The position numbers and the translations under genes were made by a program. A stretch of DNA of 64,000 nucleotides from Streptomyces sp. KL109B (GTDB lineage Bacteria; Actinomycetota; Actinomycetes; Streptomycetales; Streptomycetaceae), in the NCBI RefSeq assembly GCF_030766935.1, contig NZ_JASERL010000003.1, forward strand, positions 1 to 64,000, in the 5' to 3' direction. Positions 46,789 to 56,088 of this stretch are shown here, one piece after another (positions within the stretch are counted from its first letter, which is position 1; each line of letters opens with the position of its first letter). Under the pieces are notes generated by a model. That model saw nothing but the letters and a program-made list of their open reading frames with translations, made no database searches and was not told the origin of the DNA.

Positions 46789-47838
46789 GTGGAAAACGGA
46801 CAACAGAGGGCGCCTGCGGCACCGCGCGGGTGGCGCGCGGCCACCGAAGAGGCGCTGTACGGACCGGCCGGCTTCTACCGGAGGCCGGAGGGCCCGGCCG
46901 GGCATTTCCGCACGTCGGTACATGCCTCGCCGCTGTTCGCGGGGGCCGTGGCCGAGCTGCTGTGCCGGGTGGACGCGGCCCTGGGCGAGCCCGCGGAGCT
47001 GACGTTCGTCGACATGGCGGCGGGGCGCGGCGAGCTGGTTTCCCGCCTCCTACAGGTACTGCCGGAAAAAGTGGCGGTACGCGTGCGTGCCTGTGCGGTG
47101 GAGAAGGCGGAGCGCCCCGCGGAACTCGACCACCGGATCGAGTGGCGGGCCGAACCGCCCACCGGTGTCACGGGCCTCCTCTTCGCGAACGAGTGGCTCG
47201 ACAACGTGCCCCTGGACGTCGTCGAGACGGACACGGACGGCACGGCCCGGCTGGTCCTCGTACGCGACGACGGCACGGAATCCCTCGACGCGGCGCCCCT
47301 GGACGAGGCGTCGGCGGGCTGGCTCCACCAGTGGTGGCCGCTGGCCCCCGAGCCGGGCCTGCGCGCCGAGGTCGGCACGCCCCGCGACGAGGCCTGGGCG
47401 GCGGCTGTACGCACCCTGGAGCGCGGCCTCGCCGTCGCGGTCGACTACGCGCACACGCGCGCGTCCCGGCCGCCCTTCGGCACCCTCACCGGCTTCCGCG
47501 AAGGACGCGAGACGACGCCCGTGCCCGACGGCTCCTGCGACATCACGGCGCACGTGGCACTCGACGCGTGCGCCGCGACGCCGGGGGCCCGGCTGCTCAC
47601 GCAGCGCGCCGCCCTGGGCGCCCTGGGGGTGACGGGAGGCCGTCCGCCACTGGCCCTGGCGACGCGGGACCCGGCGGCGTACGTACGGGCGCTCGCGGGC
47701 GCGGGTGAGGCCGCGGAGCTGACGGCGCGCGGCGGGCTCGGCGACTTCGGGTGGCTCGTCGAGCCCATCGGCATCGACGCGGACGGCCTCCGTGCGAACG
47801 CCCTACTTGTCGATGTCCCCGACCACGAAGAACAGTGA
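46789..47838 (+). CDS. MidA/NDUFAF7-like SAM-dependent methyltransferase
   Basis: A 349-residue class I methyltransferase of the MidA (DUF185) family. Evidence is the SAM motif [16 protein letters not shown], the family hallmark [15 protein letters not shown] (compare NE-x2-D-x2-P in MidA), and the start [13 protein letters not shown]...[20 protein letters not shown], which matches the family's typical YGP-GYY and FxTS-P-FG patterns. In mitochondria NDUFAF7 dimethylates an arginine of complex I subunit NDUFS2. Here the gene runs tail-to-tail into nuoD2, the bacterial NDUFS2 counterpart, with a 36-base overlap. Confidence 0.85.
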   Translation: MENGQQRAPAAPRGWRAATEEALYGPAGFYRRPEGPAGHFRTSVHASPLFAGAVAELLCRVDAALGEPAELTFVDMAAGRGELVSRLLQVLPEKVAVRVRACAVEKAERPAELDHRIEWRAEPPTGVTGLLFANEWLDNVPLDVVETDTDGTARLVLVRDDGTESLDAAPLDEASAGWLHQWWPLAPEPGLRAEVGTPRDEAWAAAVRTLERGLAVAVDYAHTRASRPPFGTLTGFREGRETTPVPDGSCDITAHVALDACAATPGARLLTQRAALGALGVTGGRPPLALATRDPAAYVRALAGAGEAAELTARGGLGDFGWLVEPIGIDADGLRANALLVDVPDHEEQ

Positions 47839-48954
47839 CCCGAGGATCGCCACCATGTCGGCGACCAGCGTCCCCGGAAGCAGCTCCGTCAGCGCCTGGA
47901 TGTTGTTGTACGACGCGGAGCGCAGCTTGAGCCGGTACGGCGTCTTCTCGCCCTTGGAGACGAGGTAGTAGCCGTTGATGCCGAGCGGGTTCTCCGTCCA
48001 CGCGTACGTGTGGCCCTCGGGCGCCTTGAGGACCTTCGGGAGGCGCTGGTTGACCGGGCCCTGCGGGAGGTCCGCGAGCCGGTCGAGGCAGGCGTCGGCG
48101 AGGTCGAGCGCGTTGTGGGCCTGCCCCAGGAGGCACTCGAACCGGGCCAGACAGTCGCCTTCTTGTCGCGTGACGACCTTCAGGGTGTCCTGCAACTCTC
48201 CGTAGGCGAGGTACGGCTCGTCGCGCCGGAGGTCGAAGTCGACGCCGGAGGCGCGGGCGATCGGACCGCTCACTCCGTAGGCGTGCGCGGCCTCGGCGGA
48301 CAGCACGCCCACCCCGCGCGTGCGGCCCCGGAAGATCTCGTTGCCGAGGACGAGGTTGTCGTAGACGTCCATGCGGGAGCGCACGGACGCGACGGCCTCG
48401 CGCGCGCGGGTCGTCCAGCCGAGCGGCAGGTCCTCCTTGAGGCCGCCGACCCGGTTGAACATGTAGTGCATGCGCCCACCGGAGACCTCCTCCATGACGT
48501 TCTGGAGTTCCTCGCGCTCCCGGAAAGCATGGAAGACCGGTGTGATTCCGCCCAGTTCGAGCGGGTACGAACCCAGGAACATCAGGTGGTTGAGCACCCG
48601 GTTCAGCTCGGCGAGCAGCGTCCGCAGCCACACGGCGCGCTCCGGTACCTCCATGCCCAGCATCCGCTCGACGGCGAGCACGACGCCCAGCTCGTTCGAG
48701 AACGCGGACAGCCAGTCGTGGCGGTTGGCGAGCATCACGATCTGCCGGTAGTCGCGCGCCTCGAAGAGCTTCTCCGCGCCGCGGTGCATGTAGCCGATGA
48801 CCGGCTCCGCGCGCTGGATCCGCTCGCCGTCGAGCACGAGACGCAGGCGCAGCACACCGTGGGTGGACGGATGCTGCGGACCGATGTTGAGCACCATGTC
48901 GGTGCTCTCCGCGGCACCACCGATGCCGACCGTGGCCTGAGTCGTGGGCGTCAT
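47803..48954 (-). CDS. nuoD2: NADH-quinone oxidoreductase subunit D, orphan copy
   Basis: The 383-residue protein is a complex I 49-kDa-type subunit. It has [42 protein letters not shown], the quinone-site region, and the C-terminal RAPEGH-like [20 protein letters not shown] and [13 protein letters not shown]. It is shorter than typical NuoD (about 440) and stands outside any nuo operon; streptomycetes have a full operon elsewhere. Arg58 in MHRGAEKL aligns with the arginine methylated in NDUFS2. Its gene is divergent from the PH-domain pair with a 31-base gap. Confidence 0.93.
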   Translation of the reverse strand: MTPTTQATVGIGGAAESTDMVLNIGPQHPSTHGVLRLRLVLDGERIQRAEPVIGYMHRGAEKLFEARDYRQIVMLANRHDWLSAFSNELGVVLAVERMLGMEVPERAVWLRTLLAELNRVLNHLMFLGSYPLELGGITPVFHAFREREELQNVMEEVSGGRMHYMFNRVGGLKEDLPLGWTTRAREAVASVRSRMDVYDNLVLGNEIFRGRTRGVGVLSAEAAHAYGVSGPIARASGVDFDLRRDEPYLAYGELQDTLKVVTRQEGDCLARFECLLGQAHNALDLADACLDRLADLPQGPVNQRLPKVLKAPEGHTYAWTENPLGINGYYLVSKGEKTPYRLKLRSASYNNIQALTELLPGTLVADMVAILGSLFFVVGDIDK

Positions 48955-48985
48955 GGACACAGTCTCTCGTACGTAGGGTGAATCC

Positions 48986-49492
48986 ATGGAGACAGGGGCG
49001 ACAGGGCCGGCGACCGCGACAGGCGCCACAGGGCCCGACTGGACCGGGCTGCCGTCCGGGCTGCTGAAACTGCGCCGCCTATTGCTGCTCGTGTGGCTGG
49101 TGCCGATCACCGTGGCGCTCGCGGTGCTGCTCGGCATGTTCGCGGGCCCCGGCTGGGCGGCGTTCGCCGTGCTGCCGCTGGCGGTCCTGGTGTGGGGCTG
49201 GGTGCTGCTCGGCCGCAACTGGCGCTCGTGGCGGTACGCGGAGCGGGCCGACGACCTGCTGATCTCGCGCGGCGTCCTGTGGCACGAGGAGACGATCGTG
49301 CCGTACGGACGGATGCAGCTGGTCGAAGTGACATCAGGCCCGCTGGAGCGGAAGTTCGGCCTCGCCAGCCTCCAGCTGCACACCGCCGCCGCGGCGACCG
49401 ACGCGACGATCCCCGGCCTCGCGCCCGCCGAGGCCGAACGGCTTCGCGACCGCCTCACCGAACTCGGCGAGGCCCGATCGGCGGGCCTGTGA
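48986..49492 (+). CDS. Bacterial PH-domain membrane protein (YdbS-like)
   Basis: The 168-residue protein has two N-terminal membrane helices ([20 protein letters not shown] and [19 protein letters not shown]) and one bacterial PH domain of the bPH2/DUF304 type ([20 protein letters not shown], then [30 protein letters not shown]). It overlaps the next gene by 4 bases (GTGA). The pair matches the ydbS-ydbT arrangement of Bacillus; its function is unknown, perhaps linked to envelope stress. Confidence 0.88.
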   Translation: METGATGPATATGATGPDWTGLPSGLLKLRRLLLLVWLVPITVALAVLLGMFAGPGWAAFAVLPLAVLVWGWVLLGRNWRSWRYAERADDLLISRGVLWHEETIVPYGRMQLVEVTSGPLERKFGLASLQLHTAAAATDATIPGLAPAEAERLRDRLTELGEARSAGL

Positions 49493-50838
49493 CGGCCGCC
49501 CGCGTCCCCGAGGACGTCCAGGGACAGGAGCCCGCCGAGAACGTGCGAGAGCGGCGCCTGCACCCCGTCACGCCGCTGCGCCGCGCGTGGGCGCCGATCG
49601 CGATCCTGCTCGGCTGGGCCGTCCACGACATGGACCAGGCGCAGCGCCAGCTGTCCCAACTCACCACCGCCACCCTCCTGATCGGCCTCGGCGTGCTGGT
49701 GCCCGCGGCCGCCCTGTACGGGTTCCTCACCTGGTGGTTCACGCACTTCGCCGTGACGGACACCGAACTGCGCATCCGTACGGGCCTGTTGTTCCGCCGC
49801 ACCGCCCACATCCGGCTCGACCGCCTCCAGGCGGTGGATGTCACGCAGCCGCTCCTGGCCCGCTTCGTAGGCGTGGCAAAACTGAAACTCGACGTAGTAG
49901 GCACCAACAAGAAGGACGAACTCGCCTTCCTGGGAGAGCGCGAAGCGAGCGCCCTACGGGCCGAACTCCTCGCCCGCGCGGCCGGGTTCGCACCCGAGTC
50001 GGCGCAGGACGTGGGCGAGGCACCGGCCCGGCCGATCCTGCACACACCCCCGAGGATGCTCGCGGTGGCGCTGCTCCTCACCGGCGCGCCCTGGGCGATG
50101 CTGCTCGCCGCCGTCGTCGTACCGGTGCTCCTGTGGTTCGCCACCCACAACCTGTGGACAGTGCTCGCGGTCGCGATTCCGCTGACCGGCGGGGCGTTCA
50201 CCAACAGCGCGGGCCGGTTCATCAAGGAGTACGACTGGACGGTCGGCGACTCCCAGGACGGGCTGCGCATCGACCACGGGCTGCTCGACCGCGTGCACGA
50301 GACGGTGCCGCCGGGGCGGGTGCAGACCGTGCGGATCGTCGAACCGCTGCTGTGGCGGCGGCGCGGCTGGGTCCGCGTCGAGCTGCACGTCGCCGGGTCA
50401 TCGAACACCGTGCTCGTCCCCGTGGCGCCGCGCGGGCACGCCGAGGACGTCGTCGCGCGCATCCTGCCCGGCGTCACGGTGCCGAAGCCGGCCGACTTCG
50501 CGGGGGCGCCGCGGCGCGGGCGCTGGTGCGTGCCGGTGTGGTGGCGGGGCTACGGAGTGGCCGTCACGGAAACGGTGTTCGCCGCGCGGGGCGGGCTGCT
50601 GCAACGCCACCTCTCGCTCGTCCCGCACGCCAAGGTGCAGAGCGTGCGGCTCACTCAGGGGCCCTGGGAGCGGTACTGGCGGGTCGCCGACCTGCACCTC
50701 GACACGGGCGCCAACAAGACGGTGCCGGCCCGCCTGAGGGACGTGCACGAAGCGTCCGAGCTCCTGCGCGCGCAGGCCGACCGGTCCCGCACGGGGCGGC
50801 GGGACGCGCGGCCGGACCGGTGGATGGCGGGGGCGTAA
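49489..50838 (+). CDS. Multi-PH-domain membrane protein (YdbT-like)
   Basis: The 449-residue protein from the GTG at 49489 has paired membrane helices near residues 35-85 and again near 180-240. Several bPH2-type domains are present: [20 protein letters not shown], then [20 protein letters not shown]; the later [40 protein letters not shown]; and [20 protein letters not shown], then [14 protein letters not shown]. It is translationally coupled to the smaller partner, so both likely form one membrane complex. Confidence 0.88.
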   Translation: MTAARVPEDVQGQEPAENVRERRLHPVTPLRRAWAPIAILLGWAVHDMDQAQRQLSQLTTATLLIGLGVLVPAAALYGFLTWWFTHFAVTDTELRIRTGLLFRRTAHIRLDRLQAVDVTQPLLARFVGVAKLKLDVVGTNKKDELAFLGEREASALRAELLARAAGFAPESAQDVGEAPARPILHTPPRMLAVALLLTGAPWAMLLAAVVVPVLLWFATHNLWTVLAVAIPLTGGAFTNSAGRFIKEYDWTVGDSQDGLRIDHGLLDRVHETVPPGRVQTVRIVEPLLWRRRGWVRVELHVAGSSNTVLVPVAPRGHAEDVVARILPGVTVPKPADFAGAPRRGRWCVPVWWRGYGVAVTETVFAARGGLLQRHLSLVPHAKVQSVRLTQGPWERYWRVADLHLDTGANKTVPARLRDVHEASELLRAQADRSRTGRRDARPDRWMAGA

Positions 50839-50865
50839 GGGTTCGTCGACCGGGCGCCTGAGGCG

Positions 50866-51876
50866 TCACGCCTGAAGTGCCGACCTCAGCTCGCCCATGT
50901 CGATCTGCTCCGTCTCGTCGTGCGCGGTGAGGTCGATGACCTGCTGCTCGCGCTCGGCGTCCTCGGAGGCGTCGTCCTCGGAGGCGTCGGCCTTGTCGGT
51001 GGCCTCGGGGGCGGCGTCGGCGTCGGCCTTGGGCTCGTCCACGTGGTCCGCCTCGGCCTGAGGCTCCGCCGCGGCCTCGGTGTGGGCCGCGACCTCCGCC
51101 GCCAGCTCCTCCCCCACGACATCCGCCAGGTCTTCCTCACGCCGCACGGAGCGCCCCGCATCCGCGCCTGCGCTCGTGCCCGCTCCGAAGAAGTCGAACC
51201 CGCCCTCGGGGATCTTCCGCGCGGGCGCCGCGGGAGCGACCATCGCGGCGGTCGGCACCGTGAAGTGGCCGGCCGCCGCACGGGACTTCCCCCGGGGATC
51301 GACCTCCTCGGCGGCGGGCCGGGCGAGACGGTCGAGCGCGGCGCTGGCCCGCCGGTACATCTCCGGCGTCGGCCGGCCCGGCACCGCCGGGGGCACGGGC
51401 GGCAGCGCCTTCGCCGGGGCGGTGGCCTCTATCGCGAGCCGGCGGCGGCCTTCGAGCGCGCTGGCCCGCTCCGTCTCCGCGTTCGCGTACCGCCGCAGCA
51501 GCGCCGCGTGCTCGTTGCGCAGCGCCGCCAGTTCGGCGCGCTTCGAGCGCAGCTTGCCCTCCAGGCGGGTGCGCAGCTCGCGCGACTCGTCGAGGTCGCC
51601 CTCCAGCTCCGCCACGGCCTCCTCGTGCCGCCACCGCTCGCTCGCGGCGCCGCGTGTCAGCTCGGCGACCCGCTTCCCGGCGAGCCGGTCCCAGCGGCGC
51701 ATCACGACGGCGCCGATCACCGCGGCAGCGGCGGCCGCGGCGGCGATGCTCCTCAGGACGAGCGGATCGTCGGACAGCCAGGCGCCCCCCGCGCAGACGA
51801 GAGGCGCACCGGCGATCACCGTGGGAGGCAGCAGGCGGTGCAGGGGCGGGGAATGGCGGTGACGTCCACGTGGCAT
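50866..51876 (-). CDS. Membrane-anchored coiled-coil protein, unknown function
   Basis: The 336-residue product has two N-terminal hydrophobic segments (PTVIAGAPLVCAGGAWL and LRSIAAAAAAAAVIGAVVM). A coiled coil of about 70 residues rich in Glu, Arg and Leu follows (HEEAVAELEGDLDESRELRT, LRSKRAELAALRNEHAALLR). The C-terminus is long, acidic and Ala/Glu/Asp-rich, and looks disordered. It is convergent with the PH-domain genes. I recognise no family. Confidence 0.75.
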   Translation of the reverse strand: MPRGRHRHSPPLHRLLPPTVIAGAPLVCAGGAWLSDDPLVLRSIAAAAAAAAVIGAVVMRRWDRLAGKRVAELTRGAASERWRHEEAVAELEGDLDESRELRTRLEGKLRSKRAELAALRNEHAALLRRYANAETERASALEGRRRLAIEATAPAKALPPVPPAVPGRPTPEMYRRASAALDRLARPAAEEVDPRGKSRAAAGHFTVPTAAMVAPAAPARKIPEGGFDFFGAGTSAGADAGRSVRREEDLADVVGEELAAEVAAHTEAAAEPQAEADHVDEPKADADAAPEATDKADASEDDASEDAEREQQVIDLTAHDETEQIDMGELRSALQA

Positions 51877-52022
51877 GGCCAGAAACTTACCGCGCGTAGG
51901 CGAATCACGAAGCCCCGCCCGGCAAAATTCGGACACACCTGTCACAGAAACCACCTAACCCCCGTACCGGCAAGGTCACTTACGGCGGTCGATACCGACG
52001 CGCCGCAGATCAATTTTCAAGA

Positions 52023-52985
52023 TCATTTCGAGACGAGACCCTTGGTCTCCAGATACTCCTTCGCGACATCGGCTTCCTTCTGGCGCTCGGCGTCGACCTT
52101 CCGGTTCAGCTCGATGAGATCGTCCGTCGTGAGCGTCTTCGTCAACTTCCCCAGGACGTCGGCAATCTTCTTGTCGCCCGCGTCCTTGGCGTTCACAACC
52201 GGAACGATGTTGTCCGCGTTCTGCAGCTTCTTGTCGTCCTCAAGAAGAACGAGTCCGAAGTTCTCCAGCGTCGCGTCGGTCGTGGTCGTCAGGACCAACT
52301 GGTCCGTGCCGTTCTTCACCGCTTGCTTGGCCTGTGTGGTGCCGACGCCCTTGGGGTCGATTCCCGTGACATCGATCCCGTACGACTTCTTGAGGCCCGG
52401 CGCGCAGAACGGCCGCGTCTCGCATTCGTCACCGGCCGCGATCTTCACCTTCTCGCCCGACTTGCCGAGATCCGAGAGGGTCTTGAGCTTGTGCTTCTTG
52501 GCGAAGTCCTTGCTCACCGCGAACGCGTTCTGGTCGACGGCCTCTCCGGCGTCCAGAACCTTCAACCCCTTCGGCTCGGCCAGCTTGCGCAGCGCGGCCA
52601 CCGTGTCGTCGACATCGCTCGACGCGACGGGCTTCGCCTTGGCGCCGTTCTCCTTCAGGTTGAGGAATTCGGCGAGGGTCGCCGCGTATTCGGGCACCAC
52701 GTCGATGGCGCCCTTGGCGAGCTGCGGTTCGTAGATCTCCCGGTTCTCCACCGTCTTGACCGACGCGTCGTACCCGGCGTCGTCCAATATCTGCCGATAC
52801 AGCTCGCCGAGCACCTTGGCCTCGGTGAAACGCGCGGCGCCGATGACGACCTTGCCCTTCCCGCCGCCCGACCCACCCGAGTCGTCCTTGCCCTCCAGGC
52901 TGTCGCCACCGCACGCGGTGAGCCCTGCGGTCAGCGCACCCACGGCCACGGCCGCCAGGGCCACCCGACGCGTTCTGCTGTTCAT
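52023..52985 (-). CDS. Glycine betaine/osmoprotectant ABC transporter substrate-binding lipoprotein
   Basis: A 320-residue lipoprotein with signal peptide and lipobox (AVGALTAGLTAC, lipidated Cys near residue 25), a Gly/Ser linker, and an OpuAC/ProX-type binding fold (VVIGAARFTEAKVLGELYRQ, AKGAIDVVPEYAATLAEFL, DQNAFAVSKDFAKK, DQLVLTTTTDATLENFGLV). It delivers betaine or a similar osmolyte to the two permeases encoded just upstream on the same strand. Confidence 0.93.
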   Translation of the reverse strand: MNSRTRRVALAAVAVGALTAGLTACGGDSLEGKDDSGGSGGGKGKVVIGAARFTEAKVLGELYRQILDDAGYDASVKTVENREIYEPQLAKGAIDVVPEYAATLAEFLNLKENGAKAKPVASSDVDDTVAALRKLAEPKGLKVLDAGEAVDQNAFAVSKDFAKKHKLKTLSDLGKSGEKVKIAAGDECETRPFCAPGLKKSYGIDVTGIDPKGVGTTQAKQAVKNGTDQLVLTTTTDATLENFGLVLLEDDKKLQNADNIVPVVNAKDAGDKKIADVLGKLTKTLTTDDLIELNRKVDAERQKEADVAKEYLETKGLVSK

Positions 52986-53056
52986 CGTTCTCCTCGTCGC
53001 ACTGCCGGTACCGACAACGAACAAACTCAAGTCCTTGGCTCCCCGGGACCTCTTGG

Positions 53057-53725
53057 TCACGCCCGCCTCCTCATGGGGTCGAAGGCCCACCCCAGCGCGA
53101 CGAACAGGCCCTCCGCGATCAGCGCGAGCGCGGCCACGAGCACCGCCCCCGCGACCACCTGCGGCGTGTCCTGGAGGTTGAACCCGGCCGTGATGATCCG
53201 CCCGAGCCCGCCCTCACCGGCCATCGCCGCCAACGTCGCCGTCGCGATCACCTGCACCGTCGCCGACCGCAGCCCGGTCATCACCAGCGGGTACGCCAGC
53301 GGCAGTTCGACGCGGGCGAAGACCTGCCGGCCGCCCATGCCCATCCCCCGCGCGGCCTCCACCACGGCACGGTCGACCTCGCGCATCCCCACGTACGCGT
53401 TGGTGAGCAGCGGCGGCACCGCGAACAGCACCAGCGCGATCAGCGTCGGCACATCGCCGTGCCGGCCGAGCGGGGTGAGCGTGAGCAGCACGAGGACGGC
53501 CAGCGTCGGCACCGCGCGCCCCACGTTCGAGACGTTGACGGCGAGGGCGCCGCCCTTGCCGATGTGGCCGAGCCACAGCGCCAGCGGCAGGGCGATCAGG
53601 CAGGCGACGGCGAGCGCGACCCCGCAGAAGTACAGGTGCTCGGCGAGCCGGTGCCACACCCCCTTCTCCCCTTGCCAGTTGGCACCCGTGGCCAGCCAGT
53701 CGTAGGCCCCCGATATCGCGTTCAT
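53057..53725 (-). CDS. Osmoprotectant ABC transporter permease 1
   Basis: A 222-residue binding-protein-dependent permease with about five membrane helices and the EAA-type loop (EAARGMGMGGRQVFARVELP, then LAYPLVMTGLR). Its ATG overlaps the stop of the second permease gene by 4 bases, and the binding protein gene follows. Two permeases per system are typical of the OpuC type. Confidence 0.92.
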   Translation of the reverse strand: MNAISGAYDWLATGANWQGEKGVWHRLAEHLYFCGVALAVACLIALPLALWLGHIGKGGALAVNVSNVGRAVPTLAVLVLLTLTPLGRHGDVPTLIALVLFAVPPLLTNAYVGMREVDRAVVEAARGMGMGGRQVFARVELPLAYPLVMTGLRSATVQVIATATLAAMAGEGGLGRIITAGFNLQDTPQVVAGAVLVAALALIAEGLFVALGWAFDPMRRRA

Positions 53726-54516
53726 GCTGCCGCCTTCTCCGGCTCATCCGGCTGTCCCGGCTTCTCCGGCTCGACGCGCGCCGCGTCGGCACGGCCGCGC
53801 GGCCCCCGTATTCGGAATCCGCGCGCCCGCTTCGCCGGCCCCGCCACCCGCGTCCACGGCGTCAGCCACCGCTGCACGCCGAGCAGCAGCAGGTCGGCCA
53901 GGACCGCGAGCAGGACGCACAGCACGGACGCGGTGAGCACCTGCGCCTTGAAGTCGCTCTGCAGGCCGCCGACGATCAGCGTGCCGAGCCCGCCGTAGTC
54001 CACTATCGAGCCGACCGTCGTCAGCGCCACCGTGGACACCGTCGCGATCCGCACGCCGACGAGCAACGCGGGCAGCGCCAGCGGCAGTTCGACCTCCCAC
54101 AGCAGCCGCAGCGGCCCGTACCCCATCCCGCGCGCGGCCTCTCTCGCCTCCTGCGGCACCGCCTGCAACCCGGCCAATATGTTGCGCACCAGAATCGTCA
54201 GGGAGTACAGCACGAGCCCCGTGACCACCAGCGAGACGGAGAGCCCGAAGAGGGGCAGGAGCAGCGAGAACATCGCGAGCGAGGGGATCGAATAGAGCAC
54301 GGTGGTCACGCCGAGCACGGGCCCCGCGAAGACGCGCGCACGCCGCGCGAGCAGCGCGAGCGGGAGGGAAATGAGGACGCCGATGACCACCGACGCCACC
54401 GTGATGCCGAGGTGTTGGACCGTCGCGTCGACCAACTCCTGGCCGCGGGTGCGCACATACTCGCCGCACACCCAGTCATTGGCCACCAAGCAGCTCTGCT
54501 CGCTCACGCCGGCCAC
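53722..54516 (-). CDS. Osmoprotectant ABC transporter permease 2
   Basis: A 264-residue permease. It has several membrane helices, the EAA loop (EAREAARGMGYGPLRLLWEV, then ELPLALPALLVGVR), and a Pro/Glu-rich cytoplasmic tail. It starts with GTG at 54516; a second GTG at 54507 is possible. It is the first gene of the permease-permease-binding protein unit, divergent from the ATPase gene with a 234-base control region between. Confidence 0.92.
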   Translation of the reverse strand: MAGVSEQSCLVANDWVCGEYVRTRGQELVDATVQHLGITVASVVIGVLISLPLALLARRARVFAGPVLGVTTVLYSIPSLAMFSLLLPLFGLSVSLVVTGLVLYSLTILVRNILAGLQAVPQEAREAARGMGYGPLRLLWEVELPLALPALLVGVRIATVSTVALTTVGSIVDYGGLGTLIVGGLQSDFKAQVLTASVLCVLLAVLADLLLLGVQRWLTPWTRVAGPAKRARGFRIRGPRGRADAARVEPEKPGQPDEPEKAAA

Positions 54517-54750
54517 CTCCCCCGATTCCCCGAACGTATGTCAGCCGGCCACGCCCACGCACGCGCCTTTTCCCACCCGGCACACACACCCGGCACACGC
54601 ACAGCATTCCGACTGCCAACGACCCTAGCCCCGACCACTGACAACGGCCGCCCCCGGCCGCCGGACGCAATCCGGACGCAACACGGCCTTCACGCGACCG
54701 TCTCGCCGGGGCATCCCCAACCGGGCCGCGTCCCGGCAGAATGGGGTCCC

Positions 54751-55905
54751 ATGATCCGGTTCGAGCACGTCAGCAAGCGATACGCGGACGGCACCACCGC
54801 CGTCGACGATCTGTCCTTCGAGGTGAACGAGGGCGAACTGGTCACGCTCGTCGGCCCGTCGGGCTGCGGCAAGACCACCACGATGAAGATGGTGAACCGG
54901 CTCATCGAACCCACCGCGGGCCGGATACTCCTCGACGGCGACGACATATCCGGCGTCGACCCGGTCCAACTGCGGCGCCGCATCGGCTATGTCATCCAGC
55001 AGGTCGGCCTGTTCCCGCACAAGTCGGTCCTGGACAACACCGCGACCGTCCCGCACCTGTTGGGCGTCAAGCGCGCCAAGGCCCGCGAGCGCGCCGCCGA
55101 GTTGCTCGACCTGGTGGGCCTCGACCCGAAGGTGTTCGGGGAGCGCTACCCGGAGCAGCTCTCCGGCGGACAGCGCCAAAGGGTGGGCGTCGCAAGGGCA
55201 TTGGCGGCCGACCCGCCCGTCCTGCTGATGGACGAGCCGTTCGGCGCGGTCGACCCCGTGGTGCGCGAGCACCTGCAGACCGAGTTCCTGCGCCTGCAGC
55301 AGACGCTCGGCAAGACCGTCCTCTTCGTCACGCACGACATGGAGGAGGCCGTCCGGCTCGGAGACCGTATCGCCGTCTACGGAGAGGGGCGCATCGAGCA
55401 GTACGACACCCCGTCCGCGGTCCTCGGCACGCCCGCCACCGACTACGTGGCCGACTTCGTGGGCGCCGACCGCGGCCTCAAGCGGCTCTCCGTGACCCCC
55501 ATCGAGGAGGGCGACCTGGAGCAGCCGCCCGTCGTGCACCTCGACGACCCGCTGCCCAAGGAACTCGACGCCCGCTGGGCCGTCGTCCTGGACCACGACA
55601 ACAACCTGCACGGCTGGATCTCCGCCGAGCACGCGCGCGTGGGCACCGGCTCCGTACGTGAGCACGCGCGCCGCATGGAGGCCTGGCTGCCGGTCGGCGC
55701 CCCGCTCAAGCAGGCGTTCGCGACGATGCTCCAGCACGACGCGGGCTGGATCGCCGTCATCGACGAACAGAGCGAGGGCCGCTTCCTCGGCGTACTCACC
55801 CCGGCCCGGCTGCACGAGGCGCTGCGCCGCTCCACGGCGGCGGACGCGCGCGACATCACGCGCGCGGAGGTCGACCTGGAGACGGTGGAACAGCTCCTGC
55901 CCTAG
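54751..55905 (+). CDS. Osmoprotectant ABC transporter ATPase with C-terminal CBS domains
   Basis: The 384-residue ATPase has Walker A GPSGCGKTTT, signature LSGGQRQRVGVARAL, Walker B LLMDEPFGAVDP and switch VTHDMEEA, a pattern typical of OpuAA/ProV-type proteins. The last 120 residues form a tandem CBS region (RWAVVLDHDNNLHGWISAEH, PLKQAFATMLQHDAGWIAVI) that in OpuA-like systems senses ionic strength. The gene is divergent from the permeases. Confidence 0.93.
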   Translation: MIRFEHVSKRYADGTTAVDDLSFEVNEGELVTLVGPSGCGKTTTMKMVNRLIEPTAGRILLDGDDISGVDPVQLRRRIGYVIQQVGLFPHKSVLDNTATVPHLLGVKRAKARERAAELLDLVGLDPKVFGERYPEQLSGGQRQRVGVARALAADPPVLLMDEPFGAVDPVVREHLQTEFLRLQQTLGKTVLFVTHDMEEAVRLGDRIAVYGEGRIEQYDTPSAVLGTPATDYVADFVGADRGLKRLSVTPIEEGDLEQPPVVHLDDPLPKELDARWAVVLDHDNNLHGWISAEHARVGTGSVREHARRMEAWLPVGAPLKQAFATMLQHDAGWIAVIDEQSEGRFLGVLTPARLHEALRRSTAADARDITRAEVDLETVEQLLP

Positions 55906-56088
55906 AGCCTGATCCAAACGAGAGGCCCTACCCCTTCTCAGCCCGTACAGGACCTTCCAGGCCCTTCTGAGCCCCTTCACGAGTGAACCCGGGTCGCTCC
56001 GCTTCCGTCCTACAGGGCGTACGTCACGGATGCGGCATTCGCGCCGTGTTCACAAGTCTCGCCGAGCGAGCGGCAGAAGGAGGCGCGG

